From the NCBI RefSeq assembly GCF_050947875.1, contig NC_134568.1, positions 194,568,853-194,632,852 of the forward strand: a stretch of DNA of 64,000 nt, read 5' to 3'. Below, piece by piece: positions 12,267 through 23,134 of the stretch. The notes under the pieces were generated by a model, which was not told where the DNA came from, ran no database searches, and was given only the letters and a program-made list of their open reading frames with translations. This DNA comes from Dermacentor variabilis (lineage: Eukaryota; Arthropoda; Arachnida; Ixodida; Ixodidae). Within the stretch, counting starts at the first letter, position 1. Every line of letters starts with the position of its first letter. The position numbers and the translations under genes are program-made.

Positions 12267-12464
12267 TTTTTTTTTTCCGCATAGGGCGTAGTTTTGTAGT
12301 CTCTCACTAGATGGCAGAAACACGAAACCCAACATTTGCTTTCGGTTCTGGTTTTTCAGCGGCGCAGTTTTTTTTTTACAGCCGCATAGGACTTAGTTTT
12401 ATAGTCTGCCACCAGATGGAAGAAACAGAAAACTCATGATTTGCTTTCGGTTCTGGTTTTCCAG
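12267..12464 (+). repeat. Two-unit tandem duplication
   Basis: Units at 12277-12359 and 12382-12464 are each 83 bp, both begin CCGCATAGG and end CTTTCGGTTCTGGTTTT plus YCAG. Each is preceded by a T-run of about ten. The repeat period is 105 bp. The units differ at roughly a dozen positions, so the duplication is not recent. They directly follow the tRNA-like head and may be the duplicated body of that SINE. Confidence 0.8.
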
Positions 12465-13210
12465 TCGTTCTCTTGAAATATTATGTTTTCTATTTTTCCT
12501 TCCTAAAACACAGCAATCTCGTGTTCATTTGTTAAGTCATCGCATTTATGAAGGTTTTATTCATTGCACATCATAACTAGAAGCTTGCACAAAGCTTTGT
12601 GCTATGCAAAAAAAAAAAAAAACTTTCGTGCTTTGTAGCGTGGAACCTGGGAGAACAAAACGGCCATTCTTATTGCGTCCTTCTGGAAGGTGCGTTTTCT
12701 TCGACTTTCCCCTGTCCTTAATGGCACATACTCCGAGCGAATGAGGTCCACCTGGGCCACAATGCCACCCGGTGGCCAGTGCCATTCCTATGCAACATTC
12801 GTGCGGAACAAAGTGTCTGCTAAGCTGAGTCGCTGCCCGAACGTTAATTATTTCTAAAGATTCATCCAATTAAGACATGCACCAAATAGGAGAAGATGTG
12901 CAGCGTGTGGATTAATAGCTACTGGTAATGTGTTCCCTACAGCCAAGTGGTATGAATCCGTAGGTGTGGCCGTAAAAAAACAATTTGAATAAATGTCCCT
13001 TGCTGTGTCTGCCCCGGTCGCTCTACAGAGAAGCTAGCTTGGCTAGCCGTCAGTATTTAGGATCAAAATATGGCGTCGCTCGTTCGGTGCAGTTGCTTTT
13101 AATGCGAAGCATTCTTTGGTGAGTGCCCCAATGATCTGGTAGCAACATCGTGCGAAATCGTGTCTGTAACGCCAAAAAACTTGACGCATTTCCCATATGA
13201 ATACGTAGGT
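12465..13210. other. Unassigned sequence
   Basis: No supported gene. The 102-codon minus-strand frame at 12561-12869 includes a lysine-poly(F) artefact from an A14 run and no known domain. Confidence 0.4.
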
Positions 13211-14340
13211 CTTTATAAAAAGGGGTGGGGCGGCCAACTTGAAATTGGAAGTGGCGTCAGCATAAATTTGGCCGTGATACAAGGATTGGTCAAGTTGAAT
13301 GTGGTAGTGATATGAGAGTGGCCCAGCCTAAATTTGGGGTGAAATGGTAGTGAGTCAAGCTGAATGTGAGGCTGATATGGGGGTGGCTAAACCTAAATTT
13401 GAGGTGATATAGGGATGGGTAAGCCTAAGTTTGGGGGAATATGGGGGGTGGGCCATCGTGGATTTGGAGAGGATACGGGGGTGGGAGAACCTAAATTTGG
13501 GAGGGATATGGGGGGTGGGCCACCCTAACCATGGGGCTGATATGGGGCTGGGCGAAGCTGAATCGGAGGTGATACGGGGGTGGGCTAACCTAAATGTGGG
13601 AGTGATTTGCGGTGGGCCATCCTAAATTTGAGGTGATAGAGGGGTGGGCTAGCTTAGTTTGGGGCTGATATGGGGGTGGGCGTACCTGGGTTTGGGGATG
13701 ATATGGGGGTGGGCCAACCTAAATTTGGGGCTGACATGGGGACGGGCTAACCTAACCGTGGGGGTGATGCGCGGGTGGGCCAAGCTGAATTGGAGGGTAA
13801 AATATGGGTGGACTAACCTTAGTTGGTGGGCGATTTGCGGTGGGCCATCCTAAATTTGAGGTGATCGAGGGGTGGGCCAGCGTTAGTTTGGCGCTGATAT
13901 GGGGATGGGCCAACCTAGATTTTCGGGTGGTGTTGGAGTGGGCCAATCTAAATTTGGTGGTGTTGTGGAGGCTGGCCAATCTGTATTTGGGGGTAATATG
14001 GGATTGGTCCTACCTAAATGTGGGAGCAATCTCGGGGTCGGCCAATTTGGATTTGGGGGTGATATAGGGGTGGGCCGACCTAAATTTTGGGGTGCGTCGG
14101 CTCGAAATTCCGAGGACGATTTATGGAAATTCGTCTGTGGACCAACTTGAAAATTAGGGGTGGACCAATTGAAATTCGGGGTTGAGCCAACTTGAAGTTT
14201 AAGACTGGGCAAAAAGAAAATCGGGCGTGGCCGACTTTAAACTTGAGGGTGGGCCAATTTAAATTTGAGGGTTTGCCAACTTGAAATTTGGGGGTGGGCC
14301 TACTTAATGTTTGGGGTGGGCCAATTGAAATTTGGGGGCC
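13211..14340 (+). repeat. GTGGGCCAACCTAAATTT minisatellite array
   Basis: Roughly thirty imperfect units of about 32-34 bp, consensus like TGGGCCAACCTAAATTTGGG then a variable GTGATATGGGG part. Units diverge by point changes and small indels. Toward the right end (14130-14340) the unit shifts to TGGGCCAATTTGAAATTTGG. Because many units are 33 bp, several frames stay open and read as WGWANLNLG-type repeats. Those are translation artefacts. The array at 3.1-3.4 kb is the same family in the opposite orientation. Confidence 0.9.
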
Positions 14341-15678
14341 TGTTTACGAATAGTTAGACAACACCAGTGGTGTTTCTGCATATTTTTCATCATCGCAAAG
14401 TACGTACATCAATAATTGTTACCTATATCCCTCAAGGTGAGCTACCACTCGAGCCTTCCCAGCCCACTGAGCTAATGATGTCATGGGAGTGCTCTCATCG
14501 TGACGACTGCGACGTTCAATGTGGAGATCCACAAAAACAAATCGCAGACCGAGCTGAACATTTTCACACCAATGACATCGCTAACACTACTCGCTCGTGC
14601 TAGACGCAACACAAGCTTACAACGATCATAATTCAACTTTCAATCTCACGCTAGTCGACACGTTCTCAGTGCAGAATTTCGTCAATCATCTGAATAGAAA
14701 CCATGCCGGATGTTTTACTGTTATGTTGGGCCGTTTTTCACGAAAGCCTTCTCCCACAAAGACAATACATTTTTGAGATTGACGAGGCAAGCTAGTACAA
14801 AACTCATACGAAGCAAACGTATAAAGGGTTATAGTGATTTCTCAAAAAATATGTTAGGTAAATAAGATTTCAGATGGTATTATTTTGACCGGGCATGACA
14901 ACGATTTCTTCCCACCTGTCACAGTGCTTTCACCGAAAACCTAATCATTTTTCTCAAACGCGTTGCCCCAATACTACATGTGCTGAATTTACAAAAGTGC
15001 GGTGCGTGGTCACAGCTTCAAAGCCAGTCTATTTTGTGTACTGTTGTTGATATTGTAGTAATGTGGAGTTTTTCTCTTCATAAGAGCACAAAAAGAAAAG
15101 AAATATATTACAGATAGTAGCTGAGTGCAAAGCACATTGGAAGATCTGAAACCAGCAATTATTTTTAATTTGCGGGTTGGTCTTCTCTGCTGGTAGATCG
15201 CTGTCCGATCACTTCAACGCATTTTGTTTGCATTTTGCAAAAACAGATACTACCATTTCATTTCGAGGACCATTATGCCATTCACACGCACAATAAGGAC
15301 ACCAGATAATTGACACTATCAGTTTATAAACTGATATTGTTTTGCTAATTTCAGTGTAGCGTGGTGTCTGCGAACGGAGTATTTTCTTAGTATCAGTCCA
15401 GTGTTAGCAGTGAGAAGCAGTTTGGTCTATCATCTCCGTGAGGCCATACTAGCCATTGTAGCGCTTTACTCTAGGCCAAGTGCTAAAAACTTGGTGTGGT
15501 TCGTCCTTTCCGCAGGTCGTCCATCCATTCTGTTATGGTGGCCATCAACGTTGCGTCCGTCAGGCCTCCTCCTCATTTTAGCTTCACCATCGCGAGAGTG
15601 GGCAGAAAAAGGAAGCTTTCTTCACAATCAGCCCCAGCGGGGTTCCACCACTCGTAACTGCTGCAATTTGCATTAAGT
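14341..15678. other. Unassigned AT-rich sequence
   Basis: No supported gene or repeat. Confidence 0.4.
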
Positions 15679-15814
15679 GGCTGGGCATGCTAACTACATC
15701 CTTAGTTTCACAATGGCTAGCGCGCGCAGAAAAAGTAGAGCTGTGGTCGCTATCACTACCACGAACCCATGTCAATGCAGATGTAAGTACGTGGAGGGGC
15801 TGGGCATGCTAACT
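15679..15814. repeat. 17-bp direct repeat around a 102-bp segment
   Basis: GGCTGGGCATGCTAACT occurs exactly at 15679-15695 and again at 15798-15814. Length and exactness are what a target-site duplication around a short retroposon would look like, but the 102 bp between show no tRNA-like boxes or tail. A simple local duplication is the alternative. Confidence 0.6.
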
Positions 15815-15904
15815 TCTGCGCTACGACCTGCCGCCGCCACCTCAGATTTTCTATGCATACCTGCGTCTTGTTTCTATCGCACACGCATGCAGGACAAACG
15901 CGGA

Positions 15905-16249
15905 TAAGTAATTGGATTAGATTGGGAAAACGTTTATTGAGCCTGCAGTAAAGCGCGAAGGCGCGCTTCGGACGTGGCCTACGTCGTCATCGTGGCGGTG
16001 TTAGGAATGGCCGTACGGGGTGGCAAAGCGACGTGCCAGCTTTCAGCCCGCAGCACGTGTTCCAATCCCACCAGACGGGGCGCACTTCAGAGAACTGCGG
16101 ATGACCAGCAGCCACGTGGCGCGCGGTCAACTCAGGAATGTGGTACTCGGCTGCGCCACCCGAGACAAAGCAGAGTTCTACGAAGTCCTCTGACGTCGGC
16201 TCCGGAACCTTTTCCCCTGTGCGTGTGTGCGGCACGTGTTTGTGAGCCC
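15905..16249 (-). other. Possible LINE 3' end and unknown coding-like tract
   Basis: On the minus strand, CAATAAACG near 15930-15940 gives a polyadenylation-type signal in a context that looks like a LINE 3' end. The 94-codon minus-strand frame at 15987-16271 has varied, protein-like composition (for example AAEYHIPELTARHVAAGHPQ) but I do not recognise it. Confidence 0.3.
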
Positions 16250-16544
16250 TCCGCCAGAAGGGCTGGTCCACGGGGACATCGAACGGTGATGTCGATGACG
16301 TCGAACTATGACGTCGAGCGGAGAGCTTATAAGCAGCGTTTACCGGCTGCTAGAGCGTGCTCGTCGTCGGGAGCTGAGTGCTCGTTGTCATGCTAGAAAT
16401 GTACTAGTGAGCTGTGTGCTCGTAAGATGTTTGCTGTATGATAGTCTTGCGGGCTCCATATGGGAGTCGCGCTAAACTGCCAATGTATCTTGCTTAATAT
16501 GTTAATATGTAAATAAATCCTGCTCGCGTAGTCCTGTCGCCACA
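16250..16544 (+). mobile_element. Probable solo LTR, left end unresolved
   Basis: The order of signals fits a retroviral-type LTR read on the plus strand: two TGACGTCGA words (16296-16304 and 16309-16317), a TATA-like TTATAA at 16327-16332, an AATAAA at 16512-16517, and a terminus ending in CACA at 16544. LINE coding sequence resumes immediately to the right on the minus strand, consistent with insertion into that LINE. I could not find the matching left terminus or a target duplication, so the start coordinate is nominal. No gag or pol accompanies it. Confidence 0.35.
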
Positions 16545-17456
16545 AGGTCCTCCCTACAGCTACGACTGCCAACTCTTGCAGCGGGTGCTCTGCGAGGATC
16601 CCCGCTCGCCGTTGCCGGCTCTCCAGGCTCCTGCCTAGCCATCGCCTCGATGACCTGCTGGACGGCCTGTAGTGGTTTTTCTTGGTCTTCGCTCCACGTT
16701 GCTTCCTCAAGCTGCGGTGGTATATGTCCTGAGTTAGCTTGGCTTGGATGCTTGGAGCAATCCCATAGCATGTGCTCGAATGTGGCCTTCTCCCTGCAGC
16801 ACGCTCTGCACTTGTCATGGGGGTGCGATTCTGGGTACATCCTATGCAATAGCGCCGGGCTTGGAAGTGTTCTCGTTTGTAGTTACCTGAACAGCACGGT
16901 CTGCGACCTGTCGAGCCCTTTGCAGGGCGGCGGGAGAAGTCTACGGGCCAGCCGAAAGCCTTGGTCAGTTCGTCATAGGTGGTCATCCGGTCTTTGGCGC
17001 TGAAACACAGCGGGCAGCCATTGCCTTGGGCGCGGTCGGTTAATCCTCGCGCTCGGGCGTGTGCCGTTTCGTTGCGATGGGCATGCTTCTCCGACGCTTG
17101 TCCTGCATGCTCCGGGAACCACTTGATTCGAGTCCTCTTGTCGCGGTATGCCTGTCGGAGCAGGACGCGTGCCGACGTTGGGGCAATTCTTCCTTTGGCG
17201 TAGTTCCTCACCGCCTGTCTGGAGTCGCTGAGGATCATGTGGCATTCTCGGGCTACGATGGCCAGGGCGATGGCTATTTCTTCTGCTTCCTCCACTTGCT
17301 TGCTCGATGTGCTGGCAGTCGCCCGCACGGAGTCGACCACCGCGATCGCGAAGCAGTTGCGGCCGGCCTATTCGGCTGCATCCACGTATCTGGCACCGGT
17401 GTCTTCCGCGTGCAGGTCCGTCAGTGCCTTGGCTATAGCGCGTCTTCTGCCTTAGT
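16545..17456 (-). pseudogene. LINE RNase H and zinc tail, partial
   Basis: Downstream of the RT on the minus strand. The frame begins around an RYVDAAE block (first RNase H Asp, followed by a stop). It then shows AEEIAIALAI (Glu region), ILSDSRQAVRNY (second Asp) and WFPEHAG followed by NETAHARARGL, the usual C-terminal RNase H signature. In another frame near 16760-16849 lies a zinc tail, CRACCREK...H...C, with the H and final C spaced as in other LINE tails. The frame change between RNase H and zinc tail marks a further indel. Coding similarity fades at about 16560, next to the LTR-like block. Confidence 0.7.
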
Positions 17457-17502
17457 TGAATTCCGGGTGCATGTTCTTCGGCAAGGGGTCAACCCGCACG
17501 TT

Positions 17503-18541
17503 TCATCGTACGTGGTCGGGGACGGGGCATTTTGATCCCTGCTGTTCGTGATAACCGATGCCTAGACTGCACAGGATCTTTCTGCCGGCCTTTGTTGATG
17601 ACAATCTTTCCAACTGAGCGGCTCTTTGCGCTTCGATGATCTCGTCGAGCGTGTTGTGTATGTCCAGCTGGAGGAGTCGTTTCGTGTTGGTAGTTTCAGG
17701 TAGACCGAGGGGTGTCTTGTAAGCCCTCCGGATTAGAATGTCTAGTTTGTTCTTTTCGCTTTTCACCCACTTGTGGAAGGCTGCCACGTACACTGGCAGA
17801 GTACGAAGGAGTGTATAAGCCTGATGAAGTTTTCCTCCTTCATGACTCCCTTCTTGGTGGTAACGCGCTTGAGCAGTCTGCTGGCATTGGACGCCTTACC
17901 CACGATGCGGGTGATGGTGTCTTCGTTCCTGCCGAGCACTTCGATCGTCATGCCCAGGACTCGGATCTTGCTGACCGTCGGTATTGTGTTACCATCCCTG
18001 GTGCGGATCTTGATCTTTTCGTGTTTCCTTTGCTTCTTGATTCTGTGCGGTTTGATCGGTTGGTAAAGCAGGAGCTCCAACTTACTTGGGGAGCAACGCA
18101 GTCCCGTACCTTCCAAGCTTTCTTCGATCGTGTCGACTGCGGTCTGTGGCGTGGATTTTGTGCGGGCATCACTGCCCCCGTCCACCCACAGCGTAATGTC
18201 GTCCGCGTATATCGTGTGCTTCAGTCCTTCAAGCTGGCATAGTCTTTTCGCAACTTGAATCATAACAAGATTAAATAGCATGGGTGAGATGACGGAGCCT
18301 TGGGAAGTGCCCTGGCTCCCTAATGTCTTCTCGTCCGTCTTCAGGTCGCCGGGTCTGAGCTGCGCCATCTGCCGGTGAGGAAGCCTTTCAATATTCGTAC
18401 GACCTCTCGCCTAGGTTTAGATGCGATACCTGCGCGAGGATGGCAGAGTGCGTAACTTTGTCGAAGGCGCTTTCTACGTGGAGCCCGAGGACGGCTTTGG
18501 TGTCCCTGGTTTCGCCGTCGATGACCTGATGTTTGATAAGT
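17503..18541 (-). pseudogene. LINE reverse transcriptase, partial
   Basis: Reading from 18541 down, the first recognisable block is the RT region containing a catalytic Asp (KAVLGLHVESAFDKVTH). It is in a different frame from, or separated by a stop from, the next block (17763-18368). That block holds QGSVISPMLFNL and the active-site YADDITLWV. A third open piece (17503-17793) continues into the thumb and connection with RAYKTPLGLPETTNT. The YADD aspartates are intact. At least two frame breaks or stops prevent a full protein. No ORF start is present because the N-terminal part is missing. Confidence 0.75.
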
Positions 18542-18597
18542 AAAAAATATCAGTGCCCTCCCACTCTGTGAAGAAAGATGACTAGCAAAGCCGTGTA

Positions 18598-18850
18598 TGT
18601 GGGCTCCTTAATGGCGAACTGCACCTCCGCCGTATGTCGGCACCGCGTAGCACTGTCTTCGGGATCGGCCCACGTATGGGGAGTGCTTAATGCGTGCTTC
18701 ACCTCCGCCGCTGGTCGGCCTGGCATGGCGTTACATTCGGGATCAGCCCGCGTATGGGGAGAGCTGAACGCTTGCTGCACCTCTGCTGCGGGTCAGGCCG
18801 GTATTACGCTATCTTCGGGATATTGCTCTATACGCGGACGCGATAGTGGG
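18598..18850. repeat. 78-bp tandem repeat, about three units
   Basis: Units start at comparable points 18624, 18702 and 18780 (CCTCCGCCG, CCTCCGCCG, CCTCTGCTG), giving a period of 78 bp. Each unit also carries TCGGGATC and CGTATGGGGAG. The third unit is partial and diverged. A 78-bp unit keeps frame, which explains the 95-codon open frame over it. It abuts the 5' truncation point of the LINE. Confidence 0.85.
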
Positions 18851-21558
18851 GAAAGTAGCCCTTAAGAGGAACCTTTAGCTCTGGTGGTCCTATATAAATA
18901 CATGTAAAAGGAGAATTCGGTTTTCTCCACAACCACTGCATCAAATTTTACAAGGTTTGTTGCACTTAAAAGAAATACTTAAAATCTAGTGACTGTTGGT
19001 TTAGAATTTTTTATTTTGGTGATCATTTGTTTATATAAAATTGGCAAAAATAACAAATTTTCAGAAAACGAAACCACGTTTACAACTCTGTCTTTCGGCA
19101 ATCAAAACTGATATCACAATTCTGTACATTGCATCTAACAGCACGTCTAAAGCGGACAAAATTGATATATTACGCATGAATCTAAAAAAATTTAGTAATG
19201 TGGAAATACAGCTTTTCCACAACCCTTGTTCACAACGTAACGACTTCACGTAAGATATAAATCGGCATATTGGATTTGTCCGCTTTGAATTGTCTAAAGG
19301 AGTCTGTTTACATAACCGCGATATCAGTTCTTGATGCGGAGTTATTAATTTGTAAACTTCGTGCTTCTGTATTTTTCGCACTTTCGAATTTTTGAAAATC
19401 TTTTACCAGAATTCAAGCCCTAAATAGAAATTCCGCTTCTAATAGTCACTAGAATTTACCTTTCTCTCCGGAATCCAGCAAATTTTATTAAAATCGGCCC
19501 AGGGGTTATCTCAGAAAATCGTTTCGGCGTTTTACATTTATGTGAATAGGCCACGTCGGAGTTGGACCCGAGTTAAAGGATACTCGTAACGACTTCGCTG
19601 TAAAAAAAAAGTAATAAAAGAAAAAAATCGCCTCAGCCGTCAATATCGCCGCCGCAGATTTTGTCATGATGGCACCGCCACCATCGGCACGGCTGCCTGA
19701 GCAGCTACCAAGCTGTTCACTTTCGTTATCTTCCTTCCCTCGGAGGCAGTGCACTGTCTTGATGCCGACGACACGCTAAATCTGCAACATCATTCCGTCA
19801 TGCATCGCTTCTGTTACCAAGCAAGCTTTCGGCGGCACACGTTCACTGCCGTATTGACACTAAAACTTTAAAATGCTTGCCTTCGAGAAAGCAGCGTGAA
19901 TAAAAATGGAACGCGACTACGTGACCATGGGGAACATGTTCACGGGGCCATACTATTGATAACAGCATCACAAAAGGCTAGATGTGGTCAGGTTGACTTT
20001 ACAGGTTTGGAAGGAATGAGTGACGGGCTAGTTGCTTCATTATCACATAAAGAACAGCGCTTAATGTTAGCGCAGTTTGTGTGTGGTTCCCCCTGTGTGC
20101 GTCCCGTCGTGAAGTGCTGTTCTTTCTTTGACTTCACAGATGTTCTTTTTCTGCGTCAGTTAAGTCTTCCAAGAGTGTTTACTTGGAAAATTTTTGTTCG
20201 CATTGCTCTTACAGAAACACATTTAGTCGAAATTTGTTCGCTTGGCTGCTTAATCTCGAGGACGGGCTCCAAACTGCTCATTTTCTTTAACCACGTAAGA
20301 GCAGCGCGCGACCAGCCCAGCTAGGTTTCTTTCATTTCGTACATCGTCGTAGCGGCTAACAGTAGCTCACGAAGCAGAGCACTGAGTGTGGATATGGCAG
20401 AGAAGGTGTTCTATATAATGTCTCGTCACCCACCGAAAATTGCCCGCCGTGCTACTGGCCATTCCTAGAAAATTGTATATGTGACGCCCAGCCATTTGGA
20501 ACACAGCAACTTTGTTTTGCGATGGGAGAGTCCAGGTGAGAGACAGTGTGGTTATGGAGATAAAGACACGCTATTTTCTGCAGTAACTTAGGCATGCATG
20601 GATGAATGCCTTTATTTATTGAGAAAAAGGAGGAGCAAGCTTCAGTGGAAGCACGTCTCAGCAGACTGGGAAAGAAGCGGGGGACAAAGAGGGAAAAGCT
20701 GGGGCCTGGGTGGCAGGCGAAGTCGGAGCTTAGAGGCGAGAGAATATAAGCAAGAGTTGGCGAAACCAGTTGAATTCCAGTGTAGATGTGTGATGTGCCC
20801 AGTAAATGATTGGAGTCACCGCTCAGCATCCGTACTTTGCGGCAGTATAAGCTCCCACCGTTCTTGGTAACAAACCTTTACTGAAAACCAATCTTCGCAA
20901 TTATTCATCAGCCATGCCTAGCCACGTATTCCTTAGTGGCAGGGTCTGTGGATTACATCTACGCTGTCCCGACAAGTTACGACCATAACGTGGCGCTTGC
21001 GGTTACTGATGCATACTCGTGACTCTTATTATACTACTACTATACTGCGCGAATACTATAAACATGGGTTTACTGCACAAGTTAGTGAACAGACATTTTA
21101 GAACCGCGTTTTTCGCCTTACTTACGCCCAACTCAAGCACCATTGTAGCATGTTACGGTGTGAGTCCCTTCAAGACAGAGACGCGAACGCAAACATAAGA
21201 ACGTGTTAGAAGACAGGGTCTTGGGCCTCGTGCCAAACATATCCAAGCCAACAATATGTTAACAATCATGCCGTCGTTTCTATGTAAAGAGGGTGTGTAT
21301 TTAAACTTCTGGAGTGACAGTCCGATCCGCCACCTACGGGAGCGCGTGAAGCCGCCGGGGGCCACATTGTTAGAGGAAAAGGAGCGCGGCCACAGTACGT
21401 GGCTGCGGTATACGCGCGACGCAACCTGTGCTTGCGGTTCTGCGATGAAAAAATAAAATTAAACCCCTTTAGGAAGTATATCAGTCCGGCATTTTGTGTT
21501 GCAGTTGTCAAAAATAAAATGTCATGGCGGTGGGTGCCTTGTGTTCTGTGTGCAATAT
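18851..21558. other. Unassigned sequence
   Basis: No supported gene. 18880-19500 is AT-rich and may be part of a dispersed repeat. At 19900-20324 a 142-codon plus-strand frame has no recognisable domain. Numerous short overlapping frames at 20450-21520 conflict with each other. Confidence 0.35.
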
Positions 21559-21710
21559 TGTTACGAGGAGTTGCGAAGAAATGGTTTTATTTACAGGAGA
21601 ATTGGACGATGATGGTAGCGTGATCGTAGCGCAGCCCGGCCTCTCTAACTCCTCGTTTTCTTCGTCCTCTCTTTCTTCTCTTCTTGTCCGTGCCTTTCGT
21701 ATCTGTTACA
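21559..21710 (-). repeat. 3' LTR of the gypsy element
   Basis: 152 bp, TGTTACGAGG at the left and CTGTTACA at the right as written on the plus strand. In element orientation (minus) it contains AATAAA close to its 3' side, a plausible polyadenylation signal. It lies 34 bp beyond the integrase stop codon. Differs from the other LTR at six sites. Confidence 0.93.
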
Positions 21711-21744
21711 TTTCCCCGCAAGCAGACGAAGCCCGTGGGGCGAG

Positions 21745-23080
21745 TCAGGATGTACAAGCAGGGTAGAAAGGCTTCAGGCGAGCAATATGAGTCAGCTGAG
21801 TTCTGCTTGATCGCCAACCATTGCACGGGAGGCGAGCTATGACGTAAATGAGTTCGCTCAGGCGGTCCACAACTACAAATGGGCCTGAATATTGTGACAA
21901 GAACTTTGGGCGCAATCCACGCTTGCGTTGCGGTGTCCAAAGGAGGAATAAGTCACCTTTTTGCAGCGATACTTGTACGTGACGGTCGTTGTATCGCTCT
22001 TTCGAATGACTTTGCGAGGCCAGAGTATGAAGACGAGCTATTCGACGCGCTCCTTCGGCGAGACACAAAGTTTTCGATACAGAATCATCACTGTGCAGAA
22101 CGAAGGGTAAGAAAGTGTCCAGAGGGCTTCGCGGTAACCTTGCATACAGGAGATAAAATGGGCTATAGTTCGTGGTTTCGTGCTTCGCAGTGTTGTATGC
22201 ATAAGTGATGAAGGGCAGCACGTCGTCCCAGTTCTTATGATTGGAGGAGACGTACATAGCAAGCATGTTAGTCAGCGTTCTGTTTGTCCTTTCAACGAGG
22301 CCATTGGTCTGTGGATGATACGGCGTGGAATGACGGAACTGTGAAGTACACAAACGAAGTAACTCTTCAATGGCGTCAGCCGTGAACTGGCGACCACGGC
22401 CGCTGATGATGACACGTGGTGGGCCATGACGAAGGACCACGGAACGGAGCAGGAAGGCCGCCACGCAAGCAGCGGTGGAAGACGGTATGGCTGCAGTTTC
22501 TGCATACCATGTAAGATGGTCTACGCAGACAATTATCCAGCGGTTCCTGTTGTTAGATGACGGGAATGGACCCAAAAGGTCAATGCCTACTTGCTCGAAC
22601 GGCGTACTGGGCGGTGTCAATGGCCGAAGGGGACCCGGGGCTGCGGTGGTCGGTCGCTTGTGACGTTGGCACGTTTCACAACTAGCGACATAGCGCTTGG
22701 TTGTTTCGTACATCTTGGGCCAGTAAAAGCGCTCCTGCGTGCGGTGCAGCGTTCGTACGAAGCCGAAATGGCCGGATGTCACATCGTCATGCATGGCGCG
22801 TAGAGCCTCGGAGCGGAGACTCTCGGGGACAAGAAGCAGAAAACGCGCTCCATGCCCGGAGTAATTAGTTTTGTACAGCAATTTATCACGGACAGTAAAG
22901 CGACCGCTGCCTTTAGAAGTACGGGCGGCGACAAAAAGCGGATCAAGGGTAACATCATCCCGTTGTTCTCGCTGAAAGTCTGCCGCGTCAGGGAACGTAG
23001 GAGTAACAGCAGCGAGACAGTCGTCAAAATTCTCAGCATCGCAGTCGGTAGTCGCAAGAGAGCCAGTCTGCGTCAGCGTG
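21745..23080 (-). pseudogene. Gypsy integrase, catalytic Asp lost
   Basis: The open frame runs 21745-23301, but sequence above about 23080 is out of frame with the true protein. It carries an HHCC zinc domain (HDDVTSGH then CETCQRHK), followed by the DDE core. The first Asp is in GIDLLGPFP, the Glu is in NGLVERTNRTL, and 35 residues separate it from the second catalytic position. That second position is Gly in IISGRGRQF (codon 22399-22401) where the family has Asp. A GPY/F-like C-terminal module (YSGPFVVVDRL) and a terminal HIARLKPFY follow. Integrase joins the cDNA to host DNA, and with this residue changed it should be inactive. Confidence 0.88.
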
Positions 23081-23134
23081 ACGACGGCCACTCTTGTACG
23101 ATACCACAAAGTCGTATTCCTGGAGGCACAGCGC

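Larger units (their letters stand above)
16545..18541 (-). mobile_element. 5'-truncated I-like LINE
   Basis: A non-LTR retrotransposon fragment on the minus strand. In order it carries the core of a reverse transcriptase, a connection region, an RNase H domain and a CCHC zinc tail. RNase H downstream of RT is typical of the I, R1, LOA and Tad groups; I-like is my best guess. No endonuclease or ORF1 is present, so the element is truncated on its 5' side at about 18541. Its 3' side appears to be interrupted by the LTR-like block at 16.2-16.5 kb. Confidence 0.7.

Noticed and set aside
13431..14150. Open frames reading as WGWANLNLG repeats, like a repeat protein
   Set aside because: They translate a 33-bp minisatellite. 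Frames are open on both strands over the same DNA and unit length drifts.
13211..14340. CRISPR-like regular spacing
   Set aside because: Units are contiguous and diverged with no unique spacers; the host is eukaryotic.
21711..21745. Envelope gene between integrase and 3' LTR of the gypsy element
   Set aside because: Only 34 bp separate the integrase stop from the LTR.
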